Translations under genes and position numbers: made by a program
Notes under the pieces: generated by a model
Databases searched by the model: none
Told to the model about the DNA's origin: nothing
The model's input: only the letters and a program-made list of their open reading frames with translations
Part shown: positions 35,800-47,414 of the stretch, in pieces
How positions within the stretch are numbered: position 1 is the stretch's first letter
Layout: each line of letters begins with the position of its first letter
From: Pterobdella sp. o SKG-2022
Taxonomy: Eukaryota; Annelida; Clitellata; Hirudinida; Piscicolidae
Reading direction: 5' to 3'
DNA length: 64,000 nt
Assembly: GCA_964035795.1 (NCBI GenBank)
Contig: OZ038322.1
Location: 3,382,264 to 3,446,263 of the forward strand

Positions 35800-36290
35800 T
35801 TCAAACTTGAGCGTGCTTTTAAAACTTCTTGAACGAATTGTCTTTCCAAGAATTGTCTCTTACCTAAACAACAATAATTTATTACCATCTTTTCAATCAG
35901 CTTATCGTCGCCATCATTCAACTGAAACAGTATTACTAAGGGTTTCTACTGTTATTTTGGAAGCAGCTGACAACAAAAAAATATCTCTTCTTGTTTTTCT
36001 AGAACTTTCATCTGCTATCAAATACTAATCAAAAGATTAAACGAATCATTTTGCTTGAATGACCTTACTCTTGAATGGTTTAGGAATTACCTCTTCGGCA
36101 GATCATTCAATGTCAAATCCCCAAAACAGAATCAGCACCAAACGTTTACTCTACTAGAGTACCACAAGGTTCTGTTGTTAGACCGCTTTTGTTCACTTTA
36201 TACACAGCTGATTTGGAGAAGCTTGCAGCTTCTTACAATTTGAGAATTCATCAATATGCCGACGACACTCAATTATATGGGCATTGGTAG
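35800..36290 (+). mobile_element. L2/CR1-like LINE RT fragment
   Basis: Encodes LLKLLERIVFPRIVSYLNNN, LLPSFQSAYRRHHSTET and, after frameshifts, [15 protein letters not shown] and [11 protein letters not shown]. These are the palm motifs of an L2/CR1 reverse transcriptase. Confidence 0.85.
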
Positions 36291-36475
36291 TTAGCAACCG
36301 ACATGTTCTGTGTGTTATTTTAGAATTTTATTATAAAAACTTTAGCTAAACTTTTTTTCAAGTTTTCGAAATTTTTTTTTTCGATCGTAAGTTTATACGT
36401 TAGCGATATTTTAAAAACTGTAGTATTTATATAATTAACTTATATTTATTTTGAAATACTTTTTACGTAAAAATA

Positions 36476-36733
36476 ATGTCAAACTCTAGAGGTTTTTTGT
36501 TGAGCTTATCCCATAATACTAATCCTCCCTCGCGTCAAGTTTTTTATTTAAACATTGAGAGTAATATATATAATAGTAATAGGTTGAATAAAAATATCAT
36601 TAATTACAGTAAGAGTTTCAAAAATAATTGCAGGTCCAGCCAGAAAAAAGAAGAAAAATCTGAAAAAGAGTGGTCGAAAGAAAGCGCATCCTTCAAGAAA
36701 AATTGCCACAAAGTTAATAAAAGTCCTTTTTGA
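36476..36733 (+). CDS. Possible first exon or ORF, unrecognised
   Basis: An ATG-initiated frame of 85 codons. The first 52 residues (MSNSRGFLLSLSHNT...) are Asn/Ser-rich and contain a strong internal donor (TACA|GTAAGAG at about 36614). From about 36640 the frame becomes Lys/Glu/Ser-rich and probably belongs to the 5' end of the following LINE. No homology was recognised, and no phase-compatible downstream exon was found with certainty. Confidence 0.25.
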   Translation: MSNSRGFLLSLSHNTNPPSRQVFYLNIESNIYNSNRLNKNIINYSKSFKNNCRSSQKKEEKSEKEWSKESASFKKNCHKVNKSPF

Positions 36734-39700
36734 GTCGGATCTTTAAATGTTGGTTCGATGAGGAGTAAGGCTTCTGAGGTGGTGGAAACCATGTCGAGGA
36801 GGAGAGTTGATCTGTGTTGTTTACAAGAGATTCGTTGGAAGACCAACCTTAAACTTATTGCAGGCAAAGATTCTCGATATAAGTATTTTGGTTGTGAGAA
36901 TGAAGGCACTTGTGGTGTAGGAATTCTACTGGCTGAGAAGTGATGAGAAAAAGTGTTTAAAGTGATTAGAGTCTCAGATAGAATCATTCTCATTTGAATG
37001 GTGGTTGGATCAGTTGTATTTGTTTTTGTGAGTGTTTATGCACCTCAAGCTAACCTTAGTGAGAGTGTTCAAGATCAATTCTATTATGCGCATCAATCCA
37101 CCATAGCTAGAGTTTCATCTTCGGAACAGCTAATTATAAGTGGAGACTGGAATGGCCATATAGCATCACACCTTACTGCTTTTGAGGATGTGCATGGTGG
37201 ACAGGCTTTGGGAAAAAGAAACCATGAAGGTGAAAAACTGCTGGAATTTGCTGTTGCCAATGAGCTGGTTGTTGGTAACTCCTGGTTCAAGAAGAAATAT
37301 GAACATCTGGTTACATACCAGTCAGGAGATTGTAAAACCCAAACTGACTACATATTGTATAAGAGAAGTTTTAGAAGATGGTCTCTAATGTGAAAGTCAT
37401 TGCTGGGGAGGAGTGTGCAACACAGCAAAAACTGGTGGTCGGTGACTTCAAGATTTGCACTCATGCTCACCCCAAAAGAAGGTTTGTCTCTCGTACAAAA
37501 GTCTAGAAACTAAAAGACTTTGAAAATCAAGTTGAATTTTCTAATTTTTTCAATGCATTAATCCAAGGAAATGAAACTGGTAAAACTTTGGATGAACGTT
37601 GTAAGTACCTGAAAAACAATTTGATTAATGCTACAAAACAGGTTTGTGGAGTCTCTGCAAAACATTCCTGGAAAAAGCAGACTTGGTGGTGGAATGACAA
37701 GGTGCAGCAAGCTGTGTCCCACAAACGCAAATGTTTTAAAGTATGGAAAGTAGGAAGAAACAGAGATGATTATCAGGCGGCTAAACGTGCATCCAACCTT
37801 GCTGTGCACATAGCCAAAACTGATGCTGAGAAAATTGCGTTCAAAACAATCAATCTCAGATCTGTTGAGACTGGCTAAGCAAATGCAGCGAGAGAACCAG
37901 TGAAAAATAATAATGGCCAAATGTCCCTGGATGTTGATTCCAAAAAAAGAAGCATGGAGAGAGCATTATATGCACCTTCTCAATGTGGAGTATTCATGGA
38001 ATCCAGGTGGTTTGTCCGAAGTCTATCCCGTGGAAGATCCCAGCGAACCTATCACTACAGCAATGGTTAGAAATAACATTAATAAGATGAGCCTTGGAAA
38101 AGCAGTGGGTCCTTTAGGTATTGTTGCTGAGATGCTCAAGGCCGCAGGTTCAAGTGGTGCTAGTATGGTTCGAGATCTCATTGAAGACATTATCTTTGAG
38201 AACCGTATACCGTCTGAGTGGCAAGAAAGTCAGTGTATATAAGGGTAAAGGTGATGCTTTAAACAGGTCTAATTATAGGGGTTTGAAGTTAATTGATCAG
38301 GTTATGAGGGTTTTGGAGCGCGTAGTGGAAGGTTTTTTTTTCAGACAGAAAGTGGTGATTAATGATATGCAATGTGGTTTTATGCAAGGTCGGCGTACAA
38401 CTGATGCTATATTTATCTCCCGTCAGTTACAGGAAAAGCATCTGGTTGCTGGTAAGTCCCTCTACTTAGCATTCATTGATCTGAAGGAAGCCTTCGACAG
38501 AGTGCCACGAGAAGTGATTTGATGGAGTATGCGTAAATTGAAAATTGATGAATGGCTTGTGAGAATTGTACAATCCATGTACAAGGAAGTGAGAAGTAAG
38601 GTGAGAGTTGGTGATGAGTATAGCAACTCGTTTGATGTTCGGGTAGGTGTCCATCAAGGCTATGTTCTTAGTCCATTACTTTTTGTTATTGTGCTGGAAG
38701 CTTTATCTATGGAGTTACGTACAGGTTGCTCTTGGGAGATCTTGTATGCTGACGACTTAATGGTAAGTGCTCAGTCCATGGATGAACTATTAGTGAAGTT
38801 GAGAACATGGAGATCAGAGATGGAGAAAAAGGGGTTGAGGGTGAATATGGGTAAGACAAAGCTAATGGTTTCTGGTTTGAACCTTGATGTGTTGAGAAAA
38901 TCTGGAAAGTATCCTTGTGGTGTATGCCGAGCAGGTATGGGTAGAAATGCTATTCAGTGTGGAGACTGCAGGCAATGGGTACAAATTAAATGCAGCAGCA
39001 TAAAAGGTTCTCTAAATTCGGATCGTAACTTCCGATACGCTCGTTGCCTTGGTACAGCACGGCCTGTTGATGGGAGATTAGTGAAGGAAGTGATGATTGG
39101 TGATGAAAAACTGGAAGTTGTCCCAGAGTTATGCTATCTTGGGGATATGTTATCTGCAGGTGGTGGATGTGAGCTTGCTTCAATAACACGTTGTAAATGT
39201 ACCTGGGCTAAATTTCGCCAACTTCTTCCACTCCTTGCTAATCGTCATTTATTATTATTAACCAGAGGCCGTGTCTATTCAACCTGTGTCAGAAGAGCTA
39301 TGTTACATGCTGCAAAAAATGGCCCGTAACAGTTTCCACATTGAACCGCCTTAGACGAAATGAGCTTGCCATGATTCGCTGGATGTGCAACATCAAAACA
39401 AATGATAACGTTTGCTCTCACTCACTCTTCAAATCTTGGCGTTCGAGATGTTGAGATAGTTCTTCGTACAAGCAGGATGAGGTGGTTCGGATATGTAGAG
39501 CGTAGCGTGGGTTGGATTTAGATACTTGCAAGAAGCCTGGTAGGCCCAAAAATACTTGGAATAAGTTCATATTGAATGATAAAAGAAATCTAGACATGGT
39601 TTGTGCGGATCCACTCGATCGCTCTGAATGGAAAGGCCGACTTCGAGATAGAACTTTCAAAAAGCCCAACCCTTGGTAAAGGAAAAAGGGCTATTAAAAA

Positions 39701-39740
39701 GGATTTGCTTGATTGATTGATTGATTGATAGTTCATTTAA
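36640..39740 (+). mobile_element. LINE family A: EN + RT + PHD-like finger, (TTGA)n tail
   Basis: The endonuclease begins VGSLNVGSMRSKASEVVETM then VDLCCLQEIRWK and contains VSVYAPQANLSESVQDQFYY and LIISGDWNGH. A linker has KHSWKKQTWWWNDKVQQAV. The RT has GFMQGRRTTDAIF, AFIDLKEAFDRVPREVIW (stop at W), GVHQGYVLSPLLFVIVLEAL and EILYADDLMVSAQ. After the palm there is a zinc finger (YPCGVCRAGMGRNAIQCGDC, WVQIKC). The 3' end is four to five TTGA units at about 39710-39735. Several stops and frameshifts are present. Confidence 0.92.
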
Positions 39741-39784
39741 TGCATCAATGGACTTGCAAGAAAGCATGTCAAATTTTATTGATG

Positions 39785-39900
39785 AAATTGTTGCTTGGTT
39801 CGACAATTAGCAGCTGTTCCACAGTGTTTTCTCTACATCAAATTTAAAGCAAGCGCTTTTTCTATAAGGAAAAACACTATAAATATCGCATTAAATTATT
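39785..39900 (+). repeat. SINE 3' part, head missing
   Basis: CGACAATTAGCAGCTGTTCC, the body, then AAAAACACTATAAATATCGC: the tail of the same SINE family on the plus strand, without the tRNA head. It lies just after the LINE at 36.6-39.7 kb. Confidence 0.7.
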
Positions 39901-39924
39901 ATTATTTATTTTCTTTTGCAACAG

Positions 39925-40065
39925 AGGAACATGGAAGAGAATGTTACTAATTTGGGAATAGCTTCTACAACAAGACCTGGAATGTTGCCAATAAGTCAGG
40001 CCATGATCGATAACTATTTGGGAACCACCAGAACTATGAGGCCAAGTGTGCCTAGAAATTTTTGA
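39925..40065 (+). CDS. Possible terminal exon, unrecognised 46-residue tail
   Basis: A strong acceptor (TTTTCTTTTGCAACAG) is followed by an open frame (RNMEENVTNLG, then RPGMLPISQAMIDNYLG, ending RPSVPRNF) and a TGA, with an AATAAA 20 nt downstream. It looks like a real last exon in phase 0, 250 bp upstream of PEX13. The preceding exon is uncertain: the cysteine-rich gene ending near 35.4 kb (phase 0 donor) and the ORF at 36476 are candidates. The LINE at 36.6-39.7 kb would then sit in the intron. Confidence 0.4.
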   Translation, partial: RNMEENVTNLGIASTTRPGMLPISQAMIDNYLGTTRTMRPSVPRNF

Positions 40066-40315
40066 AATATGACTTGGATATGATAAAATAAATTCAGACT
40101 GTTGAGTTGTTTCTAGAGGTTTATAAACATCAAAAATTTTTTCGCTCAAAGAATGAAATTTTTATATTAAAATATTTCCTCATAAGCTTTTGTACATTCA
40201 GGATGAGTTTAGTAAAAAAAAATGCGTTACAATTCAAATAAATTAGTTCTTTGGGTGAAAGTTTATTTCTCCGTTCCTTTAATGGGTGGTTTTTTTATCT
40301 TTAAATTTTTCCAAA

Positions 40316-43300
40316 ATGGCAGACAAAAAGATAAAAGAAACCGTTAAAAATAGTCGTTCATTTAACAAATTGGAAGACGCAAAGTATGTTTTTTAATGAT
40401 TAATAGGTTTTTCATAAATTGGTAGTTTTTCAAGATATATTAGTTCAGAAATTATTCAAATATTCTTTTCCTAGTTTTGGCTCTGGTGACATGTACAGAC
40501 CGAATTATGAAACGCCTCTAAACAACATACCAATGGAAATGCCTCCACCTGCAATACCACCAAGACAAAGCCAAATAATGGACTATCCATTTTCATACTG
40601 CAATCCTTATAACCCCTATAGCTCATATAACAATAACTCATACTACAACAACTTTTACCCAAGAAACTCCTACACATACAACAATAATTTCACTCAACAA
40701 GCAGAAGCAACAACAAGGAGGGCTTTTGAGTCTGTCGAATCAGTTGTGCAGACTTTGAACTCAGTCGCTATGATGCTCGATTCTTCATACCAGGTTCCTT
40801 CAATAATATTGGTGCTATAATGGCTTGAGAGCAGTTGCATATTTCAAGGACAATTTGAATCCAACAATTATTAACTGAATAATAACCCAAATCTCTTTAT
40901 TAGTTGAATTCACAGCATACAAACTTTTAACTTTGTATACTTGGTAATGTGAATTCAACTTTAATTTACAAAAGTTTTTTGTTATTATTCAGTTAATTAA
41001 AGTGTTTGATTCAACTCGTTTTTGTTAATAGGCTAGTTAAACATCTTTCACTGAACTACTTGGTATTAACATATTTTTATGAAACTTATTTTTTGATTAA
41101 TAAATTATGTAATTTTTTTGACTGAAGGCGAAACAAAATATTATTAATTTAAAGTACGTAAAAAATTGATGAGTAGCATAAAGTTTCATTCAATATGTTC
41201 ATTTTTTTGAAAAAAAAAGCTGATTATTTACTTAAATAGTTCCACTCACAATTTTTTTTACTTTAAATTTTAATCTTGTGAGGGTTGATTCCATGAAATA
41301 TTCCAAACCTTTTATTCATTTGAGATAAGTTATTTTAGCATTCAACTTAAGCATTATGAGTAGCAATTTCAAAAATACATTAAAAATGTAACATCAATAA
41401 GCCATTTCTTTAAAGCAGTGAAATCAGCATTATTAATCATAGGATTAATTATTTGAATTTACTATAAAACTTACTATTAACTACATGATAATGTTAACTC
41501 AACTAATGAGAAAAATGATGTTTTCATCATGAATTATTAGTTTAATTTTCATCTTGGAGTCCAAAATATAAGCCACCATGAATCTTCAATAAGAATCAGA
41601 TAATTATGATAGCAAAATTTTTTATTAGTTAAGCTCAGTAGTTTAATGAATCAAAATTTAACATACTTTTTGAGCTAAAAAATATAATCAGTGACTCTTA
41701 CTCAAACAACTTCAAAAACAATAAAATGGCTTACACTAGTTATTAAACGCAAAAACCACAAAAAAAAACTAAAAAAGCCATTATCAATGAAAGAAATAAA
41801 TTTAGCATTAAAAAAATCTCAAAAACAATAAATCACCAGGACCTGATCTTATAACTTCAGAACAGCTCAATACGTTTTCATGGCCATGAAAATATTGATA
41901 AAAAAGCCCTCAATTACGCAATAGAAAATGAATCAATAGACACTATAATCAATGGTAAGATGACATTAAGCCAAAAAACAGGAAAACCCAAAAAAATAAT
42001 AACATATTTAAGACCAATAATACTTCTAAATACATTTAGGAAAATACTATCAACTACAATACTTAATAGAATATCACCAAAAATAAATAAATTTTTATTA
42101 GTATCACAATCCGCTTACTGAAGAGGAAGAAGTGCCTCTGAAATAGTTTGTGCTATAGGCTTTTGTCTTCAGTCATACAGAAGCAAAAGACTTTTTTTCA
42201 TTCTAGAAATCGATATGACATCTTCTTTTGACACTTTTAACAGAGAAGAACTTTTGAAAATCCTAGAAGTATTTCTTGATGAAGATGAAATGAGAATAAT
42301 GAAAACACTAATTGATAAAGCAATTGAATTTAGGAGCTCACAAAAAATGATAATAACAGAAATCGGCTCATCTCAAGGAGACTCAATGTCACCAATATTA
42401 TTCCTATTAAGCAGCACTGTGGGATGTGGGGAATAAACTGCCAAAAGAAAACAAAGATATTTTGATTACCTGTACGCAGATGATCTAGATTTTATTTTCA
42501 GATCCAAGGAAGATACAGAGCAGTGTGAAGAGATCATCTATAGCAACAGTTGGAATCTCCACGTCAACCCCTCAAAAACATTTTAAAAATCCGATGGAAA
42601 AAGGCATCAATAAGTCTACATAGGGTAAAACAAAAAATTACGAAAATTTTATCGGCGAACGAGGCCTAGCAAGAAGGAAATCACTTGCTACTGCAGCATC
42701 CTTTAAGCATTCAAAAACTAAAAGATAAGAAAAAGTTACAAATATACCACACCATGATTTTACCGATTCTGACACGCAGGGGAATTTCTTGGGGTAAGTC
42801 CAATAAAATAGGTGCCTTCCATCGAAAACAGCTAAGAAAGGTGTTAAATACCTACCATTCAAAACATAAGAAATACAAGACTGTATTCAACAACTCAGAG
42901 TGTACCGTTGAGCAAAACTATGGAAGAAAGACGAGAAAAGTTGTTAGAACTCGTATTGCAGCAAAATGATGAAGCTCCAGCTAAGGCATGCCTAAAATTC
43001 TGTCTGCAACAATTGGATGACCAAGAGACACTGAGGACAACACTTTTATTATAATTATCATCAACTTTGAAACAACTTATTCACAAATAAACCATATTGT
43101 TATTGCCTTTTTTTATTCGAGGAAACTTTACATTTATTTATACATTTACTTTTTTATCTATAAAAAATTTGGATTAAAAGGTGTGGCAATATCAAGATGA
43201 TAGAGCCGATAACCAGTACTAAATATTTTGGCCACCAAACAAAGTTCATATGTGCTTTGGAACTCATTTATTAGAATTTAATTACTCGATATTGAAACTC

Positions 43301-46300
43301 ACATAAAGCTACATACTCTCAACAAATTCTTTAAATGTAGCATGCTGAAAAACCCAACACGACAACAAAACAGGCAGTATACAATTGCTTCAGAGCATTG
43401 TTGGGTGTGTCTAACAACATGTCCCATCTCAGGAGCCACATGCACAACATCCTCAAGTCGGCTTCTCTCATTCCTTTTGTCAGGTCTGTCGCCATCAATG
43501 TTTTCATTCATCATTACTTTTTAATGCTTAAATCCATTTTTCAAATTATTTGTGATAAGATATTCTGGCGTGTTTTATTTTATTTCATTTACTATAATCA
43601 ATTGCGCAACCAAACCCTACTTAGTTAATTTTTTTATATTTATAGACTCTTGAAGCTTTATTAAATTTAATTTGGCAGATATGCATTGAAAAACATGAGA
43701 TATCTGTTATTATTGTTAATGAAAGGCAGACAAGTTGCCAACGAAGACTTTCTTTGGAATGAATCATCATTACAGACTGTTTGTGTTTTTTCATTGTATA
43801 ATATGATAATATGCTTTTACTGATACCATCTTAACTTTTATTGTAGACAATAAAAATCAATATTATTGCTCAATCAATGCTTAATTAAAAGCAAGAGCAT
43901 GGGTCATTAAATCAACCTCAACATGAACCCTAGGAAGCGAGCAATAGCAGACCTTGGCCTATAATAATGTTCTTCACAGTGATTGCAGTTGGTCCTTGGT
44001 TGCTGTGGAAGTTGATGTCGGTCTTCAATATGCAAGGTATATAGTTGTTTCAAAATGTTTAAAACTGAGCAATTAATTATCAAATTCAAGTATCAGCAAA
44101 GCATTCATGAGTGTTGTGGTAGGAAGAGTACATTATGAATGAACGAGATGCTTGTGTGGACTTTGAAGTGAGAAATGTGGGCAGATGTGAGATAGTTTCC
44201 AAGTGAGCTGGAAAGGGCGGATAGATTTAGTTATTTTAGTGGCACTCTGAATGGAGGTGTGGAAGGACAAAGATACTCATATAATACCAAAAAAAGAAAT
44301 TTACAAGACATGTGTGAAATTTTTCATGGCATATGGCTCAAAAATAAATGTGGTATGAAAAATTTGTTATTTTTGGCAGGCTTAGAGCGAAAAAAAGGAA
44401 TTTAAGGATAAGTTATAAGTGGTGCCCTTATTGAGACAGCAATATTTTGAAAAATGCTCCAACTCATGCAAGCGTGAAAATAGACGTAAAAGGGTGATGA
44501 TGATGATGAAAGAATAGTTTTATTGTGAAACCATGGCAATGTTTAGTTTTATTGTGAAATCTTGGCAATGTTTTATCAGTGGTTTTAAAGTCCTTGAGTG
44601 CTCTTATCAGCTTATCGATAGCTAATCTCTTCGTTGACAAGCATTTCAAACGACTTATTGGTTTATTCATTTCTAATGAATACTTCACAGATTCAATGAA
44701 ATTTTATCAGTTGATTATATGAAATATCTCAATTATTTTAAACATTGTTAATTATCGCACACATGAATTCAGCTTTTATGTATCAGTCAAATCCTTTTTA
44801 TAGCCTGTTTTCCTTTAACAAGGTTTGGGCTTTTTGAAAGATCTATCTTGAAGTCGGCCTTTCCATTTAGAGTAATTGAGGGGATCCGCACAAACCAAGC
44901 CTAGCTTTCCTTTGTCATTCATTATAAGTTCGTTCCAAGTTTTTTCGGCCTTCCAGGTTTCCTGCAAGAATTTAACTTCAACTTCCGCACCTGCGAAATC
45001 CAACTAGCGCTATGCTCCACGTAACCAAACCACCTCATTCTGCTGGTACGAAGAACTGCATCAACATTCTGAATGCCAAGTTTAGAAAGAAGAAAGTCAG
45101 AAGGAACGTTATCATTCTCTTTAACATTGCACATCCAGCAAATCATGGTCAGGTCGTTTTGTTCGAGGCAGTTCACCATGGATACTGATACAGCCAATGT
45201 TTCAGCAGCATGTAACATAGCGCGTCTGACACAGGTTGACTAGATACCACTTCTGATCAATAAAGATAGGTAGCAATTAGTAAAAAGGTAGAAATTGGCG
45301 AAACTTACCCCAGGCACGCTTACAACGTGTTATTGAATCAAGCTTATATTCATCACCTGCAGATAAAATATTCTTAAGATAAAAGAAATCTGAAACAACT
45401 TCCAGGGTTTCATCACCAACCATGACTTTTCACTAATATACCATCAACAGGCTGAGCTGTAGCAAAGCAGCGAGCACATTTGAAGTCAAGATCTGAGGCC
45501 AAAGAATCTTTCATGCCACTGCATTTCTTGTGCACCCATTGTCTGCAACCACCACAATTAATAACATTTTTACCCACACCTGTTTGACATACACCACATG
45601 TATACTTTCAAGATTTTTTCAACACATCAAGGTTTGAACCAGAGACTTTAAGCTTTGTCTCACCCATATTCACCCGCAGCTCTTTATTTTCCATCTCTGA
45701 CCTCCATGTTTGTAACTGTGAGAAGTTCATTCATCAGCATACAAGATCTCCCAAAGACAACCCTAACGAAACTCCAAAAATAGAGCTTCCAGCACAATAA
45801 CAAAAAGCAATGGACTAACAACGGAACCTTGATGGACACCTATCCGAACATCAAACCAGTTGGTATACTCATCAGCTACTCTTACTTCCTTGTACATGGA
45901 CTGTAGGATTCTCACAAGCTATTTATCAATCTCCAACTTACGTATGCTCCACCAGATCACTTCTTGTGGGACTCTGTCAAAAGCTTTTTCCAGTCAATGA
46001 AGACAAAGTAGAGGGGCTTGCCAGCAACAAAACTTGAGTGGTAAAATCCTTTGAAGAGAGTATTTTGAGAAGAGCAGAAAAACGAATGCTTAAAATGATG
46101 TGGTGTGCAGCTAGCTGATGGTGTGATTACAAAGGAGTTGGTGGTTAGATTGAGATTGGATAGTACGGTTGTTGAAGTGGTGAGTCAAGGGATTTTGAGA
46201 TGGCTGGGTCATGTGGTAAGAAAAGGGGATGATGATTGTGTTGAGCAGGCATGGAAGTTGACGTTGAAGGTAGTAGAGGAAGGGGAAGACCAATATGAGC

Positions 46301-47219
46301 TTAGAAAAGTATGATGGAAAACCTTTGTTGTGGGTTTGAGTTATGTCTTGAAGATGCCTACAACAAGGTGAAATGGAAAGAAAGGGTTAGGCCGTGGGAA
46401 GAAGTCAGTGAGCCCTTGGAAAAGGGAAAGATTTTGGCTATAATAATAAAATCAAAAAAAGAGATTATGTTTTCTCTGAGCTTCATTTTCAATAAATGTA
46501 TTAAAATATTTAACGAATTTGAAGTTTGTTTTATAGCAAATATATTATTTTTAATTATGATTGTCATAGCATTATTGTCATCCAATCATATCATTTTATT
46601 AGAGTCAGCATCTTTTCTTTTTAAAAGGGATTACTGGCTAACTATTTTATAAGACTATAAAGGAAGTTATATGGGGTTATTTTTGGTATTCTTCACCAGT
46701 GTGCTCATACTCTTAAATTTCTTAAGCTGACCAACACTTAATGCAGAGAATACTGCATGGATCAAGAACTCCAAGTTGCAATATGTTGCAAAAGCACGAT
46801 TTGCCTTTGAGGCTAGACAGTCTGATGAGATGTCCTTCAAGAGGAATGACACTGTTGTTATTGCTCCCAAAGGTCATTTCCATTCTTTTGTGCATATTCA
46901 GTTAATTTTTTGTATTATATATTTTTTTCATACACTTTCACGTTCACTTCATTTTCCAACAGAAATGCAGAAAAACAAGCCAAAAGGATGGTTGTTGGCA
47001 TCAGACGGAGTAAATAAAGTTGGTTTGGTGCCTATCAATCACCTGGTGTTCGGGAAAACCCCACCATCATTTTACCCTGATAAAAAATTTGACAAAGAAC
47101 TTAAAAATTCACAATCATCCACTCAACAAGATAGTAAAGTTCAATTTCAAGCTGTTGAAAGTGAAACTATGCTAAATGAAAAAATTGATGATTTTGAAAA
47201 AGTATTTGAAAAAACTTAA
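40316..47219 (+). CDS. PEX13: PEX13, peroxisomal import docking protein (7 exons, complete)
   Basis: Exons 40316-40383, 40475-40793, 43374-43483, 43679-43778, 43934-44036, 46747-46872 and 46963-47219 are phase-consistent and give 360 residues (human 403). The N-terminus is Tyr/Asn/Pro-rich, as in other PEX13 proteins. Then come FTQQAEATTRRAFESVESVV and AVYNCFRALLGVSNNMS (first membrane region), WPIIMFFTVIAVGPWLLWKL (second membrane segment) and a C-terminal SH3 domain (ARFAFEARQSDEMSFKRND, KGWLLASDGVNKVGLVPINH). PEX13 spans the peroxisomal membrane and, with PEX14 and PEX5, docks and imports matrix proteins. Introns 2 and 5 hold retroelements. Intron 6 is 90 nt and has no in-frame stop. The stop codon lies about 200 bp before the next gene on the same strand. 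Confidence 0.95.
40870..40997. repeat. 128-bp inverted-repeat element (MITE-like) in PEX13 intron 2
   Basis: ATTAACTGAATAATAAC at 40870-40886 is the perfect inverted complement of 40981-40997 (17 bp). Inside it, AGTTGAATTCACA at 40902-40914 pairs perfectly with 40948-40960. It starts 76 bp after PEX13 exon 2 and could form a long hairpin in the pre-mRNA. Confidence 0.8.
41750..43060 (+). mobile_element. Decayed LINE RT fragment in PEX13 intron 2
   Basis: Encodes TYLRPIILLNTFRKILSTTI, SQSAYRRGRSASEIV-like sequence, EIDMTSSFDTFNREELLKIL, SSQGDSMSPILFLL, YLYADDLDFIF and, near the end, FHRKQLRKVLNTYHSKHKKY. It belongs to a different LINE family from the neighbours and has many stops. Confidence 0.8.
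44100..44345 (+). mobile_element. LINE family B fragment, upstream half of a split copy
   Basis: YKTCVKFFMAYGS around 44305 corresponds to the segment just upstream of the AEKRML motif in the family B LINE at 50.3 kb (minus strand). The continuation is at 46035. Confidence 0.5.
44515..44572 (+). repeat. Tandem duplication, 2 x 29 bp
   Basis: AGTTTTATTGTGAAA followed by CCATGGCAATGTTT is repeated once with two changes. It lies in PEX13 intron 5 between the LINE fragments. Confidence 0.7.
44775..46034 (-). mobile_element. LINE family A, 5'-truncated copy in PEX13 intron 5
   Basis: Its 3' end (RC of 44775-45220) encodes MLHAAETLAVSVSMVNCLEQ, MRWFGYVEHSASWI and VCADPLNYSKWKGRLQDRSF, matching the element at 36.6-39.7 kb. 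Further upstream, decayed RT and finger sequence reaches 46030. It lies antisense to PEX13. Confidence 0.85.
46035..46480 (+). mobile_element. LINE family B 3' fragment in PEX13 intron 5
   Basis: Encodes RRAEKRMLKMMW, LADGVITKELVVRLRLDSTV and ILRWLGHVVRKGDDD, and ends with the family 3' sequence CCCTTGGAAAAGGGAAAGAT. It aligns with 49.9-50.3 kb on the minus strand. Confidence 0.85.
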
Positions 47220-47414
47220 TTAAAGGCTGTTAAATTTTCATCAACTTATACAAATTCCATTTTTTCTTTATTTGTTTAATCATATTTAGCTTTTTATTCC
47301 ACTTTGTTGCCATCTCACACTATGTCTGTCTTTCAGAATTGTAGTCTATGATTTTTTTCAATTTTTGGTTAATAAAATAAAAATCTAATGTTTTCTGAAT
47401 TAATATGCGAATAA

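Noticed and set aside
46680..46740. Hydrophobic frame as the second membrane exon of PEX13
   Set aside because: A better match with consensus splice sites and correct phase is at 43934-44036 (WPIIMFFTVIAVGPWLLWKL); the stretch at 46.68 kb also contains the branch region of the following acceptor.
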